DNA of 64,000 bases, from positions 62,392,336 through 62,456,335 of the forward strand of contig OY997592.1 in NCBI GenBank assembly GCA_963921825.1, read 5' to 3'. How positions within the stretch are numbered: the stretch's first letter is position 1; every line of letters starts with the position of its first letter. Below are positions 33,032-45,419 of the stretch, one piece after another. Both the position numbers and the translations under genes were made by a program. Under the pieces are notes generated by a model, which searched no databases, was not told where the DNA came from, and saw only the letters and a list, made by a program, of their open reading frames with translations. This DNA is from Erodium maritimum. Taxonomy: Eukaryota; Streptophyta; Magnoliopsida; Geraniales; Geraniaceae.

Positions 33032-36000
33032 TCAGTCAGATGAGCTTACTTCAGATGCACCTCTGTCCATGACAGTTGTTGCATGAGATTCAGTTACAGT
33101 TGCAAGCTTTGGCAGCGCATTTCCACACAGTTTCAAGGATGGCCTCAGTTTCATGTACTGCATAAAAAAGGCAAGGCCACTCAGAATATGCTATAACAAA
33201 TTTAGTATATCATAAGTTCAAAATGCTAAAAAGAAACTTTTGAGCAGTATAGTCACTCCACGCCTTGCTGTAGTATAAACAAATTGAGTAGGTATTTTAC
33301 CTCCCGATAGAAAGCATTGATCTCCTCTTCTGTAAGGCCTTCATCCTCTCCGGCATTTTCCTCCCACCCAAGAGAGCGGAGGAAAGCTGCCTCTTCCTCA
33401 TCTGGATAAACTGCTATGTCTGGCCTCATATTTTGCTCTCCCAGATCAGAATATCTCTTAGACTCTCCAGCGACACTACCATTGCTTCTAACCTCACTAC
33501 CATTCTCAATAGTGTGAGGACTGATACTCACTTCCTTTACTTCTTCGATAGATTTCTCTGAAGTGAGGGAAGTCATTTTGGGGCCTGCATTTGGGAGGAC
33601 GGGGGCAATGTTCATTGAGGATTTCTTCCTCATAAGATTTAAAAAATCTTTACGGCTTTGGGCTTGAGCAAAAGATGGCCTCTTCTCCAATGTAGATCCA
33701 GGATTGAGAGACTTATGCTCAATGGCTGATAGTTTTGGGCTGTTTTGACTCTTTGAAGAAGCAGCTGCAACGGAAGGCGGGATAACAGTAAGAGAAGGCT
33801 GACTATTTGCTATCCTACTGGGGGCATTATTTGGTGGACTGGATACATCTCTTGGACCAGTGGAGAGACCACTTTCCCATACTGGTTTGAGAACGAGAAA
33901 CTTCCCACGAGATGTCTTTGATGCATCAGATGTTACATTTCCAACACATTGAGGTTGACTAACTAGGTGCAATGGTGAAGGTTGCTGCTGCTGCTGCCCA
34001 TTCTTGACAGCCAAAACCATCTCGCCGTTTCTGGCTACTAGCTTGGGCTTTGATTTATCAGAACTGATGAGGGCCTGAGCGAGGGTAAAAATAATTTAGT
34101 GCAGTGTAATCAACACCAAAATCAAAATATTTAAATCAAAAGGTCAATACCCAAATGGACTACAAGAATAGCCAGATTTGTATGCCTTAGACCCTTCAGT
34201 CTTAGATATTTCTTTGCACGCATAGAACTCAAACCTAGCCCAATCTAAATCTCAAATCATAGACTCACATGGAAAACAAAATGTTCAATGTAACAGTAAT
34301 AAGCCTGAGAGACTTCTTTGCAGATAATATTGTCTCATGCTCTGGACCAAAGAAAGGAGAAAGGCTTCTATTCCTGAACCCGATAAACTAAACATGATAT
34401 AAATACTGGGCATACTTCACAGAAAATTATCCATAGGACAGCTTCAGAATACCCAATAAACTAACCTATCAGAATCACACTGTAAAAAGAAATCCCCAAA
34501 ACGACAAGTTTAAAATAATCTAGCATGTCCTATAGTAATAACTACACATGCAAAGTTCTTAAACCATCAGAAAAATTAACTACATGTACGAAGAATCCAC
34601 TTTTGGCGTCTCTTCTGATCAGTAGGCTTGCACTATTTTCTCAAGGCATATTGTCTATCGTTTTAAGCATATAAAATACAAATTTTAACAGGTAAAATTT
34701 ATTGTTCTTTAATAACTAAGCCAGTCACTGTATTAGACATAAGGCATAAACTACAGCAAAAAAAAAACATCTATATCTTTCTTATGACAGAAACCTATAT
34801 TAACAAGCGGGAATCGTCAAGGTCTTTGTATAAATAGGTGTATATGATCTGTGGAATAGCAGAAACTGTTAAACTGAGAGAATTGACAACTGCAGTACTT
34901 ATCTGCACAGCTTTAATCTGAGAGATGAGGTAGTAATATAATACTTCAATAGCAATTACAAGCTAATTTATCACCAAACTGAAGATAATGGGTAAAGTTC
35001 CCTTCATAGTATTGTTCTAAGACTGTAAGTATTTAGTAAGTCAAACAGAGATTTGTAAGTTCAAAAAAAATTATCAGTTATTTCTTCCAGATGCATCAGT
35101 ACTATCAGATTATATCATTACCCTTAATATATCATGCTGATTCAAACAAGAAAGTATATGCAGAGTAGCAACAAGATTGGCATGTGCTTGACGCTGTCAT
35201 TGAAGTAGTGACACCTATTCAGCTGCATGTGTTTAGGTATTCTTGATTTTTGTCAAGAATACCCCCATATAATTCCATAAAATATAAAGATAACTGGTTT
35301 GTCTGACATAAAGGTACCTCTTGATTACATAGCACATTGATACATTGTGTGCAGTTACACTAACAATTGCATGATACATGAAGTACCGGGAGAAGCTGGA
35401 TTGCTTGAACTCACAAATAAATGCATGATTGATAAATTGCATGCAGTTCTGACAATTGCATAATACATGAAGTACCACTTTTCAGAAGAAAAAATATATG
35501 AGTAGAAGAAACAAACTCCTATACATACATTTAAGGAAATCCTTCTTACCGAAGTCTTAGGCATGGTAGGTGTAACAGGTATCAGTTGCCTTGATTGCTT
35601 AATAGCCAATTCCTCAAGCCTCTGTGTCTCGACAGATACCTAAAGAACATAAAAAAAAATCAGCATACCAACAAGAAAGACACAAGTCAAGTATGCATCA
35701 CATATACAAGAGGTAGAAATGGCTTGCTTAATTACCAGAGGAACTGTATTCGCTCGTGAAGGCGCACCCTGTGCCAATGTTTCAGCCATATTCAGACTAC
35801 CCCCAGTATTTGTAGCCCCAGACCCCGGTTTTCCAACAGGAATTCGTTGAACAGGCAAGGGAGGGACCTCAACCAAGGCAGACCTCCATCCTTCACCAAT
35901 CAAAGTAGAATTACTGACATGTAAACCCAGACCAGGAGATGGAACTCTTCCTATATCTGGCCCTCCATGCCTCTCTTCATTTGCAAGAGAGGGGAAATCA

Positions 36001-36707
36001 CTCTCAAATACAACCTTACCTACACTGCCAGCCCTACTAACCCCCAAATGAGTGACATTGCCATTGTAGTGATTGTTGATGAGACCAAGTTTTAAATCCA
36101 TGGATGCTTTTTGCTGCACCAACTCGCCTTGTTTCCTGGTTACCATTGACTTGGAGCGCCTCAACGTATCATTCTCAACACGCGGGAATAAGCTTCCTAG
36201 AGGGTTAGAACAATCATGATACCAGAGATCCCCAAAACTTGATCTCTCTTTTTCTCTATCTCGGTCCCTATCACGGTGACTTCTACTGAAACTACTGTAT
36301 GCATGCTTTGCAGAACCATTGCTGCTAGAACTCCTCCGTGAATTTGACGAAGATGAACGGTCAAAAAAAGACGGCCGAGGGGTGTCAAAATCACTATTTC
36401 TATTATGCTGTCTCAGGGAAGTCACATCTATGTAATAAGAAAAATAACACGATTACCATTATGCATAACTAAGAACCAAAGTTACTTTTTACTTAAGGTA
36501 ATTATATAAGACTTTCATAAGCAAACACATTATGAATCACATGTTTAATGAAGAAGACATGTACCTAAATACAATATGGAGGATCAGAAATCAAATACCT
36601 GAGTGCGAAGAAGACGACAGAAAATGGCGGGTTGAACTGCCACCGCCAGTAAGACTTCCAGAAGTTTTCAACCATTCTGGAACTAAAGCAGGTTCACTTC
36701 TTTCCAT
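33032..36707 (-). CDS. Vasculin-like (GPBP1-type) plant protein, five coding exons
   Basis: Minus-strand exons 36707-36599, 36427-35736, 35639-35550, 34074-33301 and 33157-33032 all have GT/AG borders and compatible phase: 1791 nt, 596 aa. The protein is Ser/Arg-rich and lacks a signal or membrane segment. It starts MERSEPALVPEWLK; residues about 55-100 are Ser/Arg/Asp-rich (RSHRDRDRDREKERSS), resembling nuclear RNA or transcription factors. FPSLANEER lies at about 181, and FAQAQSRKDFLNLMRKKSS at about 432. Residues 522-555, EEEAAFLRSLGWEE...LTEEEINAFYRE, resemble the conserved C-terminus of vasculin/GC-rich promoter-binding protein, so a transcription-related role is inferred, not shown. The CT-rich stretch near 37690 and the spacer 36708-37700 hold the 5' UTR and promoter, possibly with a leader intron. 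No lesion seen. Confidence 0.85.
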
Positions 36708-37700
36708 AAGGGATATTGCATGTCATCAGATGTGCCAAGAAACCAGCTTCTCACCTTCTTTACCCTCTCCAACCCTTTCGCAAACAGAATTCTTGCTCAC
36801 TAATTTCTAACTGTAACCTTCATTTCACCTATAAAACAACCAATCCACTCCAAGCCACCACTAATTCAGCCCAGGCCTCAATCCGCTCACAGATGTTTAT
36901 ACCAATTCAGCAGGATCTTGTTTAAACCGATGAATCACTTTGTTAAACAATCAAAGGAAGTGAATTTGAATGCTTAGGGTAAGAACCCAGATGGAAGAAT
37001 TAAAGGCAATGGAAATGGTTGGAAGCAGAGTATGTCTACACCTCCATATCTGACCAAATATGTATTTGCCGGGGAAAAGTGACTCTCTCAATAGACCCTC
37101 ATCACCACAAGAACTAGGGTCTGCGTCCCACTAGGGGAGCAATACTAAAAAGGGAACAAAGCCCACGATTCTATTAAAAGTGGGCACAACCAGTTCAATC
37201 AGAAGAAACCCTAGAGACTACCTCCGAAAGCAAATATGCAGACGCACTGAAACCTAGCAGATACACACACGTATACACGTAACTCCCAAAACCTAGGGTT
37301 TCCACAGCAGCGCCAATCAGAAAACAGGAAAATTTGACCAACACAGGACAGAAATGGAGAAAGAGGGAGAGCTAACCCTACCAGCAGCTTCGATTGATTC
37401 AGCAATAGAAGGAAGACAAACACGAAGGTCTCGGCTGGCGCCGGGCCAATCCTCAATCCCGAAACCAATGCGTCACAGAGACGGAGCGAGGTTCTAGACT
37501 GCAGATGGAAAACACCGAAATGGGTGCAGAGATAGAGACGCGGAGAGAGAAGCAGAGATGAAAATGGCAATGGAGAGTGAAGAGTTGGGAGAGAGAAGCA
37601 AATAGGGTTTGGTGGTGTGTGTGTGCGAACGACGCAGAGAGAGAAGGTGTATTTTCTGTTACTGGAGAACGAAACGTACGAAGAACAAACAGCCTCTTTC
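36708..37700 (-). promoter_or_regulatory. 5' UTR and promoter region of the vasculin-like gene
   Basis: About 1 kb of non-coding DNA upstream (minus sense) of the ATG. It changes from AT-rich to a GA/CT-rich segment at about 37540-37720, common around plant transcription starts. No exact start site or TATA box can be named. Confidence 0.45.
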
Positions 37701-37851
37701 TCTCTTCTTCCCTACAATGTCAAATAGTACCCACGCAACAGAGAAGGAAAAAAAAAACAATAGGCATTTAAAATAATTCACATAACTCTTTTATGAATTA
37801 AATGAATTTGGCAATACCATCAAGATTTTTTTTATGAGATATTAGATAATA

Positions 37852-38595
37852 GGGAAAATGACACATAGCCTCGGTTAACTATCACCGTTTTCCACATCAC
37901 CCCATAACTATTTTTTGTGATATTTAACTCCTCTAACTTTTTTTTTCACTTTAGTCTAACGGTGTTAAATTTTGGATGGAAACAACCATGTGCAAAGCAC
38001 ATGATATTTTATTTTTATTAAATGACATAACTACCCTTTCATATATACTAACTTAACCTAACTAAACTTAAGCCCTTATTTCTCCCCCTCTTCCTCCTTC
38101 TCATATTCTCTCAGCCACACAAAGCTTCTAACTCCAAACAATAATGAATAGAAGTAGTAAATATTTAAACAATAATGAAAATAAAGGAAAAGAATAAAAA
38201 CACATTAATGAAAATAAAAATTAGTAAAGAAAAAAAACACTCTTTAATATAAAAGTAATAATATTTAATTAAAAATAAAAATATCAATATTAAAAACATA
38301 ATTACTAAAATAAAGGTAGAAAATAAAAAAAGGATTAACAAATTTTTTTTAGAAATAAAATAAAATAATGGAAATAAAATACTAATAATTAGGGGGTGAA
38401 GTGAAAAAAGGTTTTGAAAATTTGATGGTTAATGAGGGGTATTTTGGACATTCGACTTTCATTGGATGGAAAGTTAACATCGTTGGACTAAAGTGAAAAA
38501 AAACTAAAAGTTAGAGGAGTTAAATGTCACAAAAAATAGTTAGGGGGTGATGTGAAAAACGGTGATAGTTAGCAGGGGTTATGTGTCATTTTCCC
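37852..38595. mobile_element. Mutator-type MITE, 744 bp, 9-bp TSD
   Basis: Inverted ends GGGAAAATGACACATA / TATGTGTCATTTTCCC, continuing as about 130-bp imperfect arms (TAACTATCACCGTTTT, CACATCACCCC, AACTCCTCTAACTTTT, TTCACTTTAGTC, each mirrored on the right). The 9-bp duplication TAGATAATA lies at 37843-37851 and 38596-38604. The middle is AT-rich and non-coding. The ends resemble those of the MITE at 31935, which suggests related transposases. Confidence 0.88.
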
Positions 38596-38639
38596 TAGAT
38601 AATAAAATTAGGTTTCTTTCTTAAGCTAACGAAACATCT

Positions 38640-39250
38640 TCTTCTTTTTTGAGAAAAAAAAGGTGTAATTGTATTAATTTAGATTTCAACTACATCGGAG
38701 TACGTTAGGGATAAATCTCTGACCACGAAGAATAGACAAAGAACACAAGTGTTTGTTATTCTCTTCATAGTAGAACGTCTAAGACGGTCTTTAAAAGGGC
38801 CAACTAAAAGTAAAGGGTACTGAAAAACACTGCTCAAGGTGTGGTCAAAGTGTCGCTTGCCCCTCGGGGGAGGACTCCTTTCGTCTGGTTGTAAACCGAA
38901 CTTGTGTTCATCAGTAGTGAAGGAATGATTGGCTTGCCTTAAGGGTCAGAGACGACGACGACTTCAGGGGCGGCTTTAGAGGCGGCGGCGGCTTCAGAGA
39001 CGGCTTTGAGGTCAATTGACACCGAGGTGAGCCAGACAACAACCATCGGGGTTGTAGAAGGGGACCGAACAAGGTCGGATACGCTTCGTTGGTGGCGTGA
39101 GGGAGCCAACATCGCGGTGACTAGAGGAAGCTCGAAAATGGGATCCCTATCAGAAAAACTCATCACATGACTCATGAGGGAGATGAGGGGGAGAGGATAT
39201 ATGGAAGAGAGAAGCATAACCATGACATAAGTTATGGCAAAAGACATGGC
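38640..39250 (-). mobile_element. Short non-LTR retroelement copy, minus strand
   Basis: The minus-strand 3' end has A-tracts (plus strand TTTTTTGAG and AAAAAAAAGG at 38646-38662). The body shares blocks with 50150-50300 (GTCACTAACGAAGCG, TTCGGTCCC, TCTCTAAGG-like) and the 38705-38740 region matches 4412-4446 (CTCTGACCACxAAGAA). The minus-strand frame 39259-38939 is Ala-rich and has no domain. Ends are approximate and no target duplication was found. Confidence 0.55.
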
Positions 39251-39381
39251 TATAGCCAAGATATCTGTTCTTAATGGGATAATGTTTTATAATTTAATTT
39301 AATTTTATTTAAAATATAAATTCAAATAAATCAATAAGAGGTTTCCTCTCCTAATCTTATTTTTGTCTCTTTCCCTCCCCT

Positions 39382-40287
39382 CATTTATCTTTGAACTACA
39401 AGTCCCCTGGTAGTCAGGTCGTTCCTTGTAAACAAAAATAAATTTGTGTACTTGCATCATATGCAATAGAGAAAAAAATAACATTTATCTTTGAACTACA
39501 AGTCCCCTAGTAGTCAGGTCGTTCCTTATAAACAAAAATAAATTTTATTTCGAACTACAAGTCCCCTGGTAGTCAAGTCGTTCCTTGTAAACGAAAATTG
39601 ATATTATTTATCTATTTGGATGGAAAAGCCGTTGACAAAATATCTCATATTTTATCAATTAAAACTAAATAATTTTAAAATAATCAACTTCATGTTATTA
39701 AAACAATTTTAACAACACTAACGATTATATCGTATATAATCGTTAATAATAAAATTGATTATTATCCAATCATGTATACCAAAAAACAATTCTATACTTT
39801 GTGTTCATAAAACACACGACATTGCATCATTAACACATCATCATGCATATATATTTATGAATAAGGTTTATCATATAAAGTAAATCGTATAAGTCACCTA
39901 ACTCAATGGGACAGAGATCATATCTCATCTATTTAAGAACAAGCCTTAGTCATGGATCATACACGTGATTTACTAGAGTAAGAATCATATTAGCCATTTT
40001 TTTTTAAAACAACATAATGATCAAGACATGATTACCCTGTACATTCATATGCCATAAACCAGTCATACACAGATATGAGTATACATTCATACCTTGTACA
40101 TGTCGCCAAAAAAAATATTGGAATCAAGTTATGATTTATATAATCATAAAAATAGTACCCAAGTATAACATATATTCATATACACGATTTTACCCAAGAC
40201 AATGTATATGTATATATAAACATATATCAACAATTAAATCTATTTCACATATGATTTAAACGCAAAAAACCAGGCTCTGATACCAAT
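39382..40287 (-). repeat. Truncated second copy of copia leader plus PBS
   Basis: Colinear without gaps with 46066-46971, the leader of the copia element; only about five or six differences noted by eye over 906 bp. It abuts the 3' LTR directly, so the order on the minus strand is LTR, internal, LTR, leader. The sequence breaks off at 39382, where unrelated DNA begins. This is what remains of a tandem element sharing its middle LTR. Confidence 0.88.
40273..40285 (-). other. Second primer binding site (tRNA-iMet type)
   Basis: Minus strand TGGTATCAGAGCC, complementary to the 3' end of initiator tRNA-Met, two bases after the LTR end. It belongs to the truncated tandem copy. Confidence 0.85.
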
Positions 40288-40670
40288 TGAAGGATCGAAA
40301 ACAAACATCATATGTTCGCAGCGGAATAAAAGAATTCGATCCAAAACGATCTATTTGCATTTGAATTAATGTTAAAAACAATAAAAGGTTTACTTACTTG
40401 ATATGTAGAGCAAAACCGATATAGCTCCGAAACTACGAAGCCTCTAGTGTATCCACACCGAGTAACGATCTTTGATGCTTTCAACGATTGAGACGGCTAT
40501 GGAGAAGAACGATTCTTCTTTTTGGTTGTTTGGGAGAGAATAGAAAAAGTGGCTGCAGAGAATAATCTAATTATTCTCTTAACCCTAATTATCTATTTAT
40601 AATGAATTAATTATTGGGTCCAAGACGCAATTGGGCTTGAAACCCGATTGGGCCTAGGGCAAACCCAACA
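40288..40670 (-). mobile_element. Copia 3' LTR (shared middle LTR of a tandem), 383 bp
   Basis: Plus-strand TGAAGGATCG...AAACCCAACA, so TG...CA on both strands (element sense TGTTGGG...TCCTTCA). It matches the 5' LTR at 46972-47354 over its full length; I noticed one difference, G/A at 40321 against 47005. Confidence 0.92.
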
Positions 40671-40690
40671 ATCTCCCACTTGACCTAGAT
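40671..40690 (-). other. Copia polypurine tract
   Basis: Minus-strand AAGTGGGAGAT directly before TGTTGGG, the standard plant copia plus-strand primer; it is absent beyond the other LTR at 47355, which proves the element orientation. Confidence 0.88.
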
Positions 40691-41785
40691 CCAATCTGTC
40701 AAGAACTCCAATATTTATTACATTTCTGTGTTAGCAGAAGATATAACAAATATGCCATCTAGATCATTTCAATAAATTATCTCATAATAAATTAAATGAT
40801 CTTAAACATCAAACGTCACCCGTAAGTGTGTGACCACATAGGTTCAACGCTACACCGGTAGTAATTAAGCTTATTAACTACTAATCGAGGTTGGCGTCTA
40901 ACAACACTCCTCGACGGCCGGATAACGTGAATATCAATATCCAATAAAGACGAACCTGGTTTAAGGACGATGAATCGTTTTCCTTCCATCTTTCCAACTC
41001 CGGATTATCCTAGGGTATGGTTTGACTGTCAAACCCTAATAGATAACCACTATGTTTCATGTTGATCGTTATTGGTTGTTGAATGACTTTAAGAAACTCC
41101 TTTCCTAAATCATTCTTCTGCCTTGGCCAAGGATCTTTTCCAACCATAAGATTCATAACAACATAGAGTTCAAACTCATTACCTTGAGTTGATGGATTCC
41201 CTCTTGACTCGCCACTGATTTTATAGGTACTCAATTATACCCAATGACCTTTCAACTAGCATTTTTACACACTAGGTGTCCGATATCAAAGTATAACAAG
41301 CATTCTATTAATCACTATGGTGATCTCAGGTCAAAGGACAAAACAATATACATTTGTTCCTTAAGAGAATTTCCACATTGACAGTATAGGTAAAATCAAC
41401 CATTTGGAAATCTCACGTTTGGTTAGTTCAATGATCATATCCACTATATGCATCATCTATATTATAACTTAATGAATGAGATCCATTAATAGTCATCCAA
41501 TGAGTACTGTTATACATATATTGGTCTATCCGGATCACCTTAGTCCTAGTAGGATGATCATATGACCAAGAACACTTTTAGATCAAACTCTATAATACTT
41601 GACTCTCATTATCATAATCCCTATTATGATGACAAGAATATCAGTTTAATCAAGGACTTATCATATCTAATGTCAATAAACATTCATATATGATAACAGT
41701 AAAAAGCCATTATATTAGTCACCACTAATAAGAAAAACATGATATGAAATGTGCTAAAAAATGTTTCATGAAGATTAACATTTGA
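40691..41785 (-). other. Long non-coding 3' region of the copia element
   Basis: 1.1 kb between the end of pol and the polypurine tract, without a domain. Palindromic bits such as GGTGATCTCAGGTCA occur. The short minus-strand frame 41234-41010 is not convincing as a gene. Confidence 0.6.
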
Positions 41786-44650
41786 CTAGAGCCAAACATT
41801 CATGAATTTCAATCCTATATTCCACTTGTGCTTGTCAAACTGCTTTGAACCAAGCACCTTAGTGAAAGGACCTGAATCGTTTTCCTTTTCTTCCAACTTC
41901 AGAATTTGAACGTCTCCACGTTCAACTATTTCTATAATCAGAAGAAACTTCCGAAGAACGTGATTGGATTTCTGGTGTGCTCTTGGCTCCTTGGCTTGTG
42001 CAATAACGGTCATATTGTCACATAATAAAGGAACACTTTCCTTTACTGAAGGAACCACACCAAGCTCAGTTAAGAACTTCTTTATCCATACACCTTCCTC
42101 AGCAGCATCACATGTAGCTATGTATTCTGTTTCGGTTACTGAATTAGCTACAGTAGCTTGTTTGGAACTCTTCCAAATTTCTGTTCAACCATTCAAGGTA
42201 AATCATAACTAGAATTAGACTTGCTATCATCCTTATCTGGTGCAACACTTGCATTGATGTGGCTTAAAAATTTAAGCTCATGATCTCCATATATGAGGAA
42301 TTGGTCTTTAGTTCTTCTCAAGAACTTAAGAATAGTTTTAACAACTTTCCAATGTGCCTCGCCCGGATTTCCTTGGTACCTACTTGCTACTCTTAGCGTA
42401 TAGGCAACATCCGGTCTCGTACATGTCATGGTAAACATGATAGCTCCCACTATGTCAACATATGGGATTATACTCATGCGTTCTCTTTCCTCTAGTGTCT
42501 TAGTACTATCCCCTTAGAAAGAGAAACTCCAATTCCAATAGGTAAGTACCCCTTTTGGATTTATCCATGTGATGTTTTCCTAAGATAGTATCAATGTACA
42601 TAGATAAGGAGATCCCAAGCAACTTCCATAATCTATCTCTATAGACCTTTATTCCAAGAATATAAGTTGCTTCTCCCACATCTATCACGGAGAACTGTTC
42701 AGATATCCAAATCTTTGTTTCTTGCATGGCTGACACATCATTTCCTATTAGAAATATGTCATCTACATACAATCACTAGGAAAATAATAACGCTCCCACT
42801 AACCTTCTTGTACACACATGACTCCTTTTCACAACGCACAAAACCGAACTTTTCGATTGTCGTGTGAAAATGAATTTTTCCAACTACGAGAAGCTTTCTT
42901 TAATCCATAAATGGATCGTTGTAGCTTATATATTTTACTAGGAGCAGATGACAATGTGAAACCTTCAGGTTGAGTCATATAGACATCTTCCTTGACCTCA
43001 CCATTAAGGAAAGCCATTTTCACATCCATTTGTCAAATCTCATAATCGTAGTATGTAACAATAGCAAGCAAAATCCGAATAGATTTGAGTATTGCTACAA
43101 GGGAGAACGTTTCTTCATAATCAATATCATTCTTTTGATTATACCCCTTAGCAACCAGACGGGCTTTAAAGGTTTCAACCTTACCCTCCGCTCCAATCTA
43201 TCTCTTAAAACCCTATTTACACCCAATAGGTTTTAAGTCCTTAGAGTCATCAACTAAAGTCCATACTTTATTGATTTTCATTGACTCCATTTCGGATCAC
43301 ATGGCAGCAAGCCATTTCTCATGGTCTGGACATAGCCATCGCCTCTTGGAAACACTTAGGATCGTCTTTAATAATAAGGTCATCATCAATATGATTATCC
43401 TCATTATCGCACACTAATAGATTAATCCTATTTTGTGCACGACGTTCTCTAATTGATCTTCTAGGAGGCGCTTGTACTTCTTGATTCTGTTGTTACCATT
43501 GTTCCTGAATTGGTTCATTAACCAAATCATTTACCTCAACATTTGAGGTTGGAACCCTCGGTGGAAACTGTAAGACATCAAGAAAAGGTTACTCAATATG
43601 CATCTCATGCCCTTGAGTCGGCGCTGACTCATTGGTTTCTTGTATTCCATCAAGATCTATTTCTACTTCCAGTTCTTCCGATATCAAGGAACTTATTTTC
43701 TAAAAGAAAATTCGCGTTCCTAGACACAAACATTTTATGTTCATAAGGAAGATAGAAATAGTATCCCATAGTCTCCTTGGGATAACCAACAAATCTGCAT
43801 TTGTTAGACTTAGCCTCAAGCTTGTCTGATTGCAGTCGCTTGACATAGGTTGGAAAACCCTTAAATGTTTAAGATTAGCTTTCCATCCTTTCCATATCTC
43901 ATATAGTGTTTCAGCAACTACTTTAGTGGGAACCTTATTTAACAAATATGCAGCAGCTTCTAAAGCATATCCCATAGGAAGATCGGAAGATCTGTGAACC
44001 CCATCATCGATCGTACCATATCTAATAAGGTACGATTTCGCCTCTCAGAAACACCGTTGTGTTGCGGTGTCCCAGGAGGAGTCCATTGTGATAGGATTCC
44101 ATCTTGTGATAAATAATCAATAAAATCATCCGTGAGATACTCACCCCCCACGGTCAGATCTCAGTGCCTCGATATTCTTACCGGTTTGTTTCTCAACTTC
44201 ACTTCTAAACCTTTTGAACATTTCAAAAGATTCCGACTTATGTCTTCTGAGATATACGAAACCATATCTCGACATATCGTCAATGAATGTGATAAAGTAA
44301 GAATATCCACCTTTTGGTTGAACTTTCATTGGTCCTCATACATCACTATGTATGAGTCCCAAAAGTTCACTGGCTCTTTCTCCAGTTCCATTAAAAGGAG
44401 ATTTTGTCAGTTTCCCAATGAGACGAGATTCACAAGTATCATATGATTCATAATCATACTGCCTAAGACACACTGCCTTATGCAACTCGTTTACTCTTTT
44501 CTCATTGATATGACCAAGCCTAAAAAGCCAAAAGTAACCTCGATTTGTTTGATTATTTCTCTTCCATTGTCCTTACTTCTTACAAAAGAAACGTCCAACA
44601 TCTTATTGATCAATATTCATCTTTAATTTATTGAATGTGTTCATAACAGC
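41786..44650 (-). pseudogene. Ty1/copia pol polyprotein, multiply broken
   Basis: Order on the minus strand: integrase core (44329-43960: FITFIDDMSRYGFVYL, RSDRGGEYL, PQHNGVSERRNRTLLDMV), then reverse transcriptase (43029-42829: DVKMAFLNGEV, YGLKKASRSWK; 42772-42506: YVDDIFLIGND), then RNase H-connection (42477-42193: TRPDVAYTLRVASRY) and RNase H end (42058-41786: DNMTVIAQAKEPRAHQKSNH). Integrase before reverse transcriptase defines Ty1/copia. Stops and shifts separate nearly every block, including one at a C-run near 44141. No functional polyprotein is possible. Confidence 0.9.
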
Positions 44651-45310
44651 ATTCTCAAGTGCAAGCGGTTTTCTCTCAGGCATCCATTTGCCTCTCCACT
44701 TACTCTTTAAAGATTCGTCAATCAAATGCACAGATCCTGATACTTTTGTTTTCTCGATGTGAATTGTATTTCATAATTGATCAACATATTGAGAAATTCA
44801 TGAATATCACAATTCACCCTATTCATGTTAAAATTAACATAACAGAAGTATCATAAAGAGACTGCAAGATCAAATCCTGCTATAAGTGTGCATCCTTACT
44901 TCTTAAGTTATTCTATAAGATCAATTATCTTTACAACATGGATACGCACCAGCTCATAGAGCTTTAATTCAGACATGAATAGAGACTTAGATATCTGATA
45001 TCTAGCATTCATATTCTGATACTCCTACATCTTCTTAAGATGTTCTATTATCTGTGGTGGATTCATAGTTTCATGTTTTCTCTAAAGGACAAGACTCGTG
45101 GAAGCTAAAATGATGCACTGAGTAGTAGTACTTCGTTCCCAGTACTTCAAATATACATCTAATGCAACTACAACAGTCATTCCCTCAGTAGGAGCTTCCA
45201 TAGTGGGGTTATCGATCACATCGATAAGCTTTTCATGCATGAGAACAATTCTAGGGTTCCGGTACCAGTCATCTCAAAACTGTTACCAGACATTTTGTTA
45301 GCATCTAGTA
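44650..45310 (-). pseudogene. Copia gag relic
   Basis: Minus-strand sequence from about 45297 (ATGTCTGGTAACAG) includes LMHEKLIDVIDNPTMEAPTE-like and KYWERSTTTQCIILAS-like stretches of a copia gag (UBN2-type). Many stops follow, and no intact knuckle is seen. Confidence 0.65.
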
Positions 45311-45419
45311 TGCCACGTAGAGAAAAAACAGTAATTTCAGAAATTAACCATGAAGGAAAACAACAATAGCACAAACATACATCATTAAGACATGGACTTC
45401 ATCAAAATGATAATACAAA

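Noticed and set aside
35233..35609. Minus-strand frames between vasculin-like exons
   Set aside because: Intron 3 sequence; only 35639-35550 is exon, supported by splice sites and phase.
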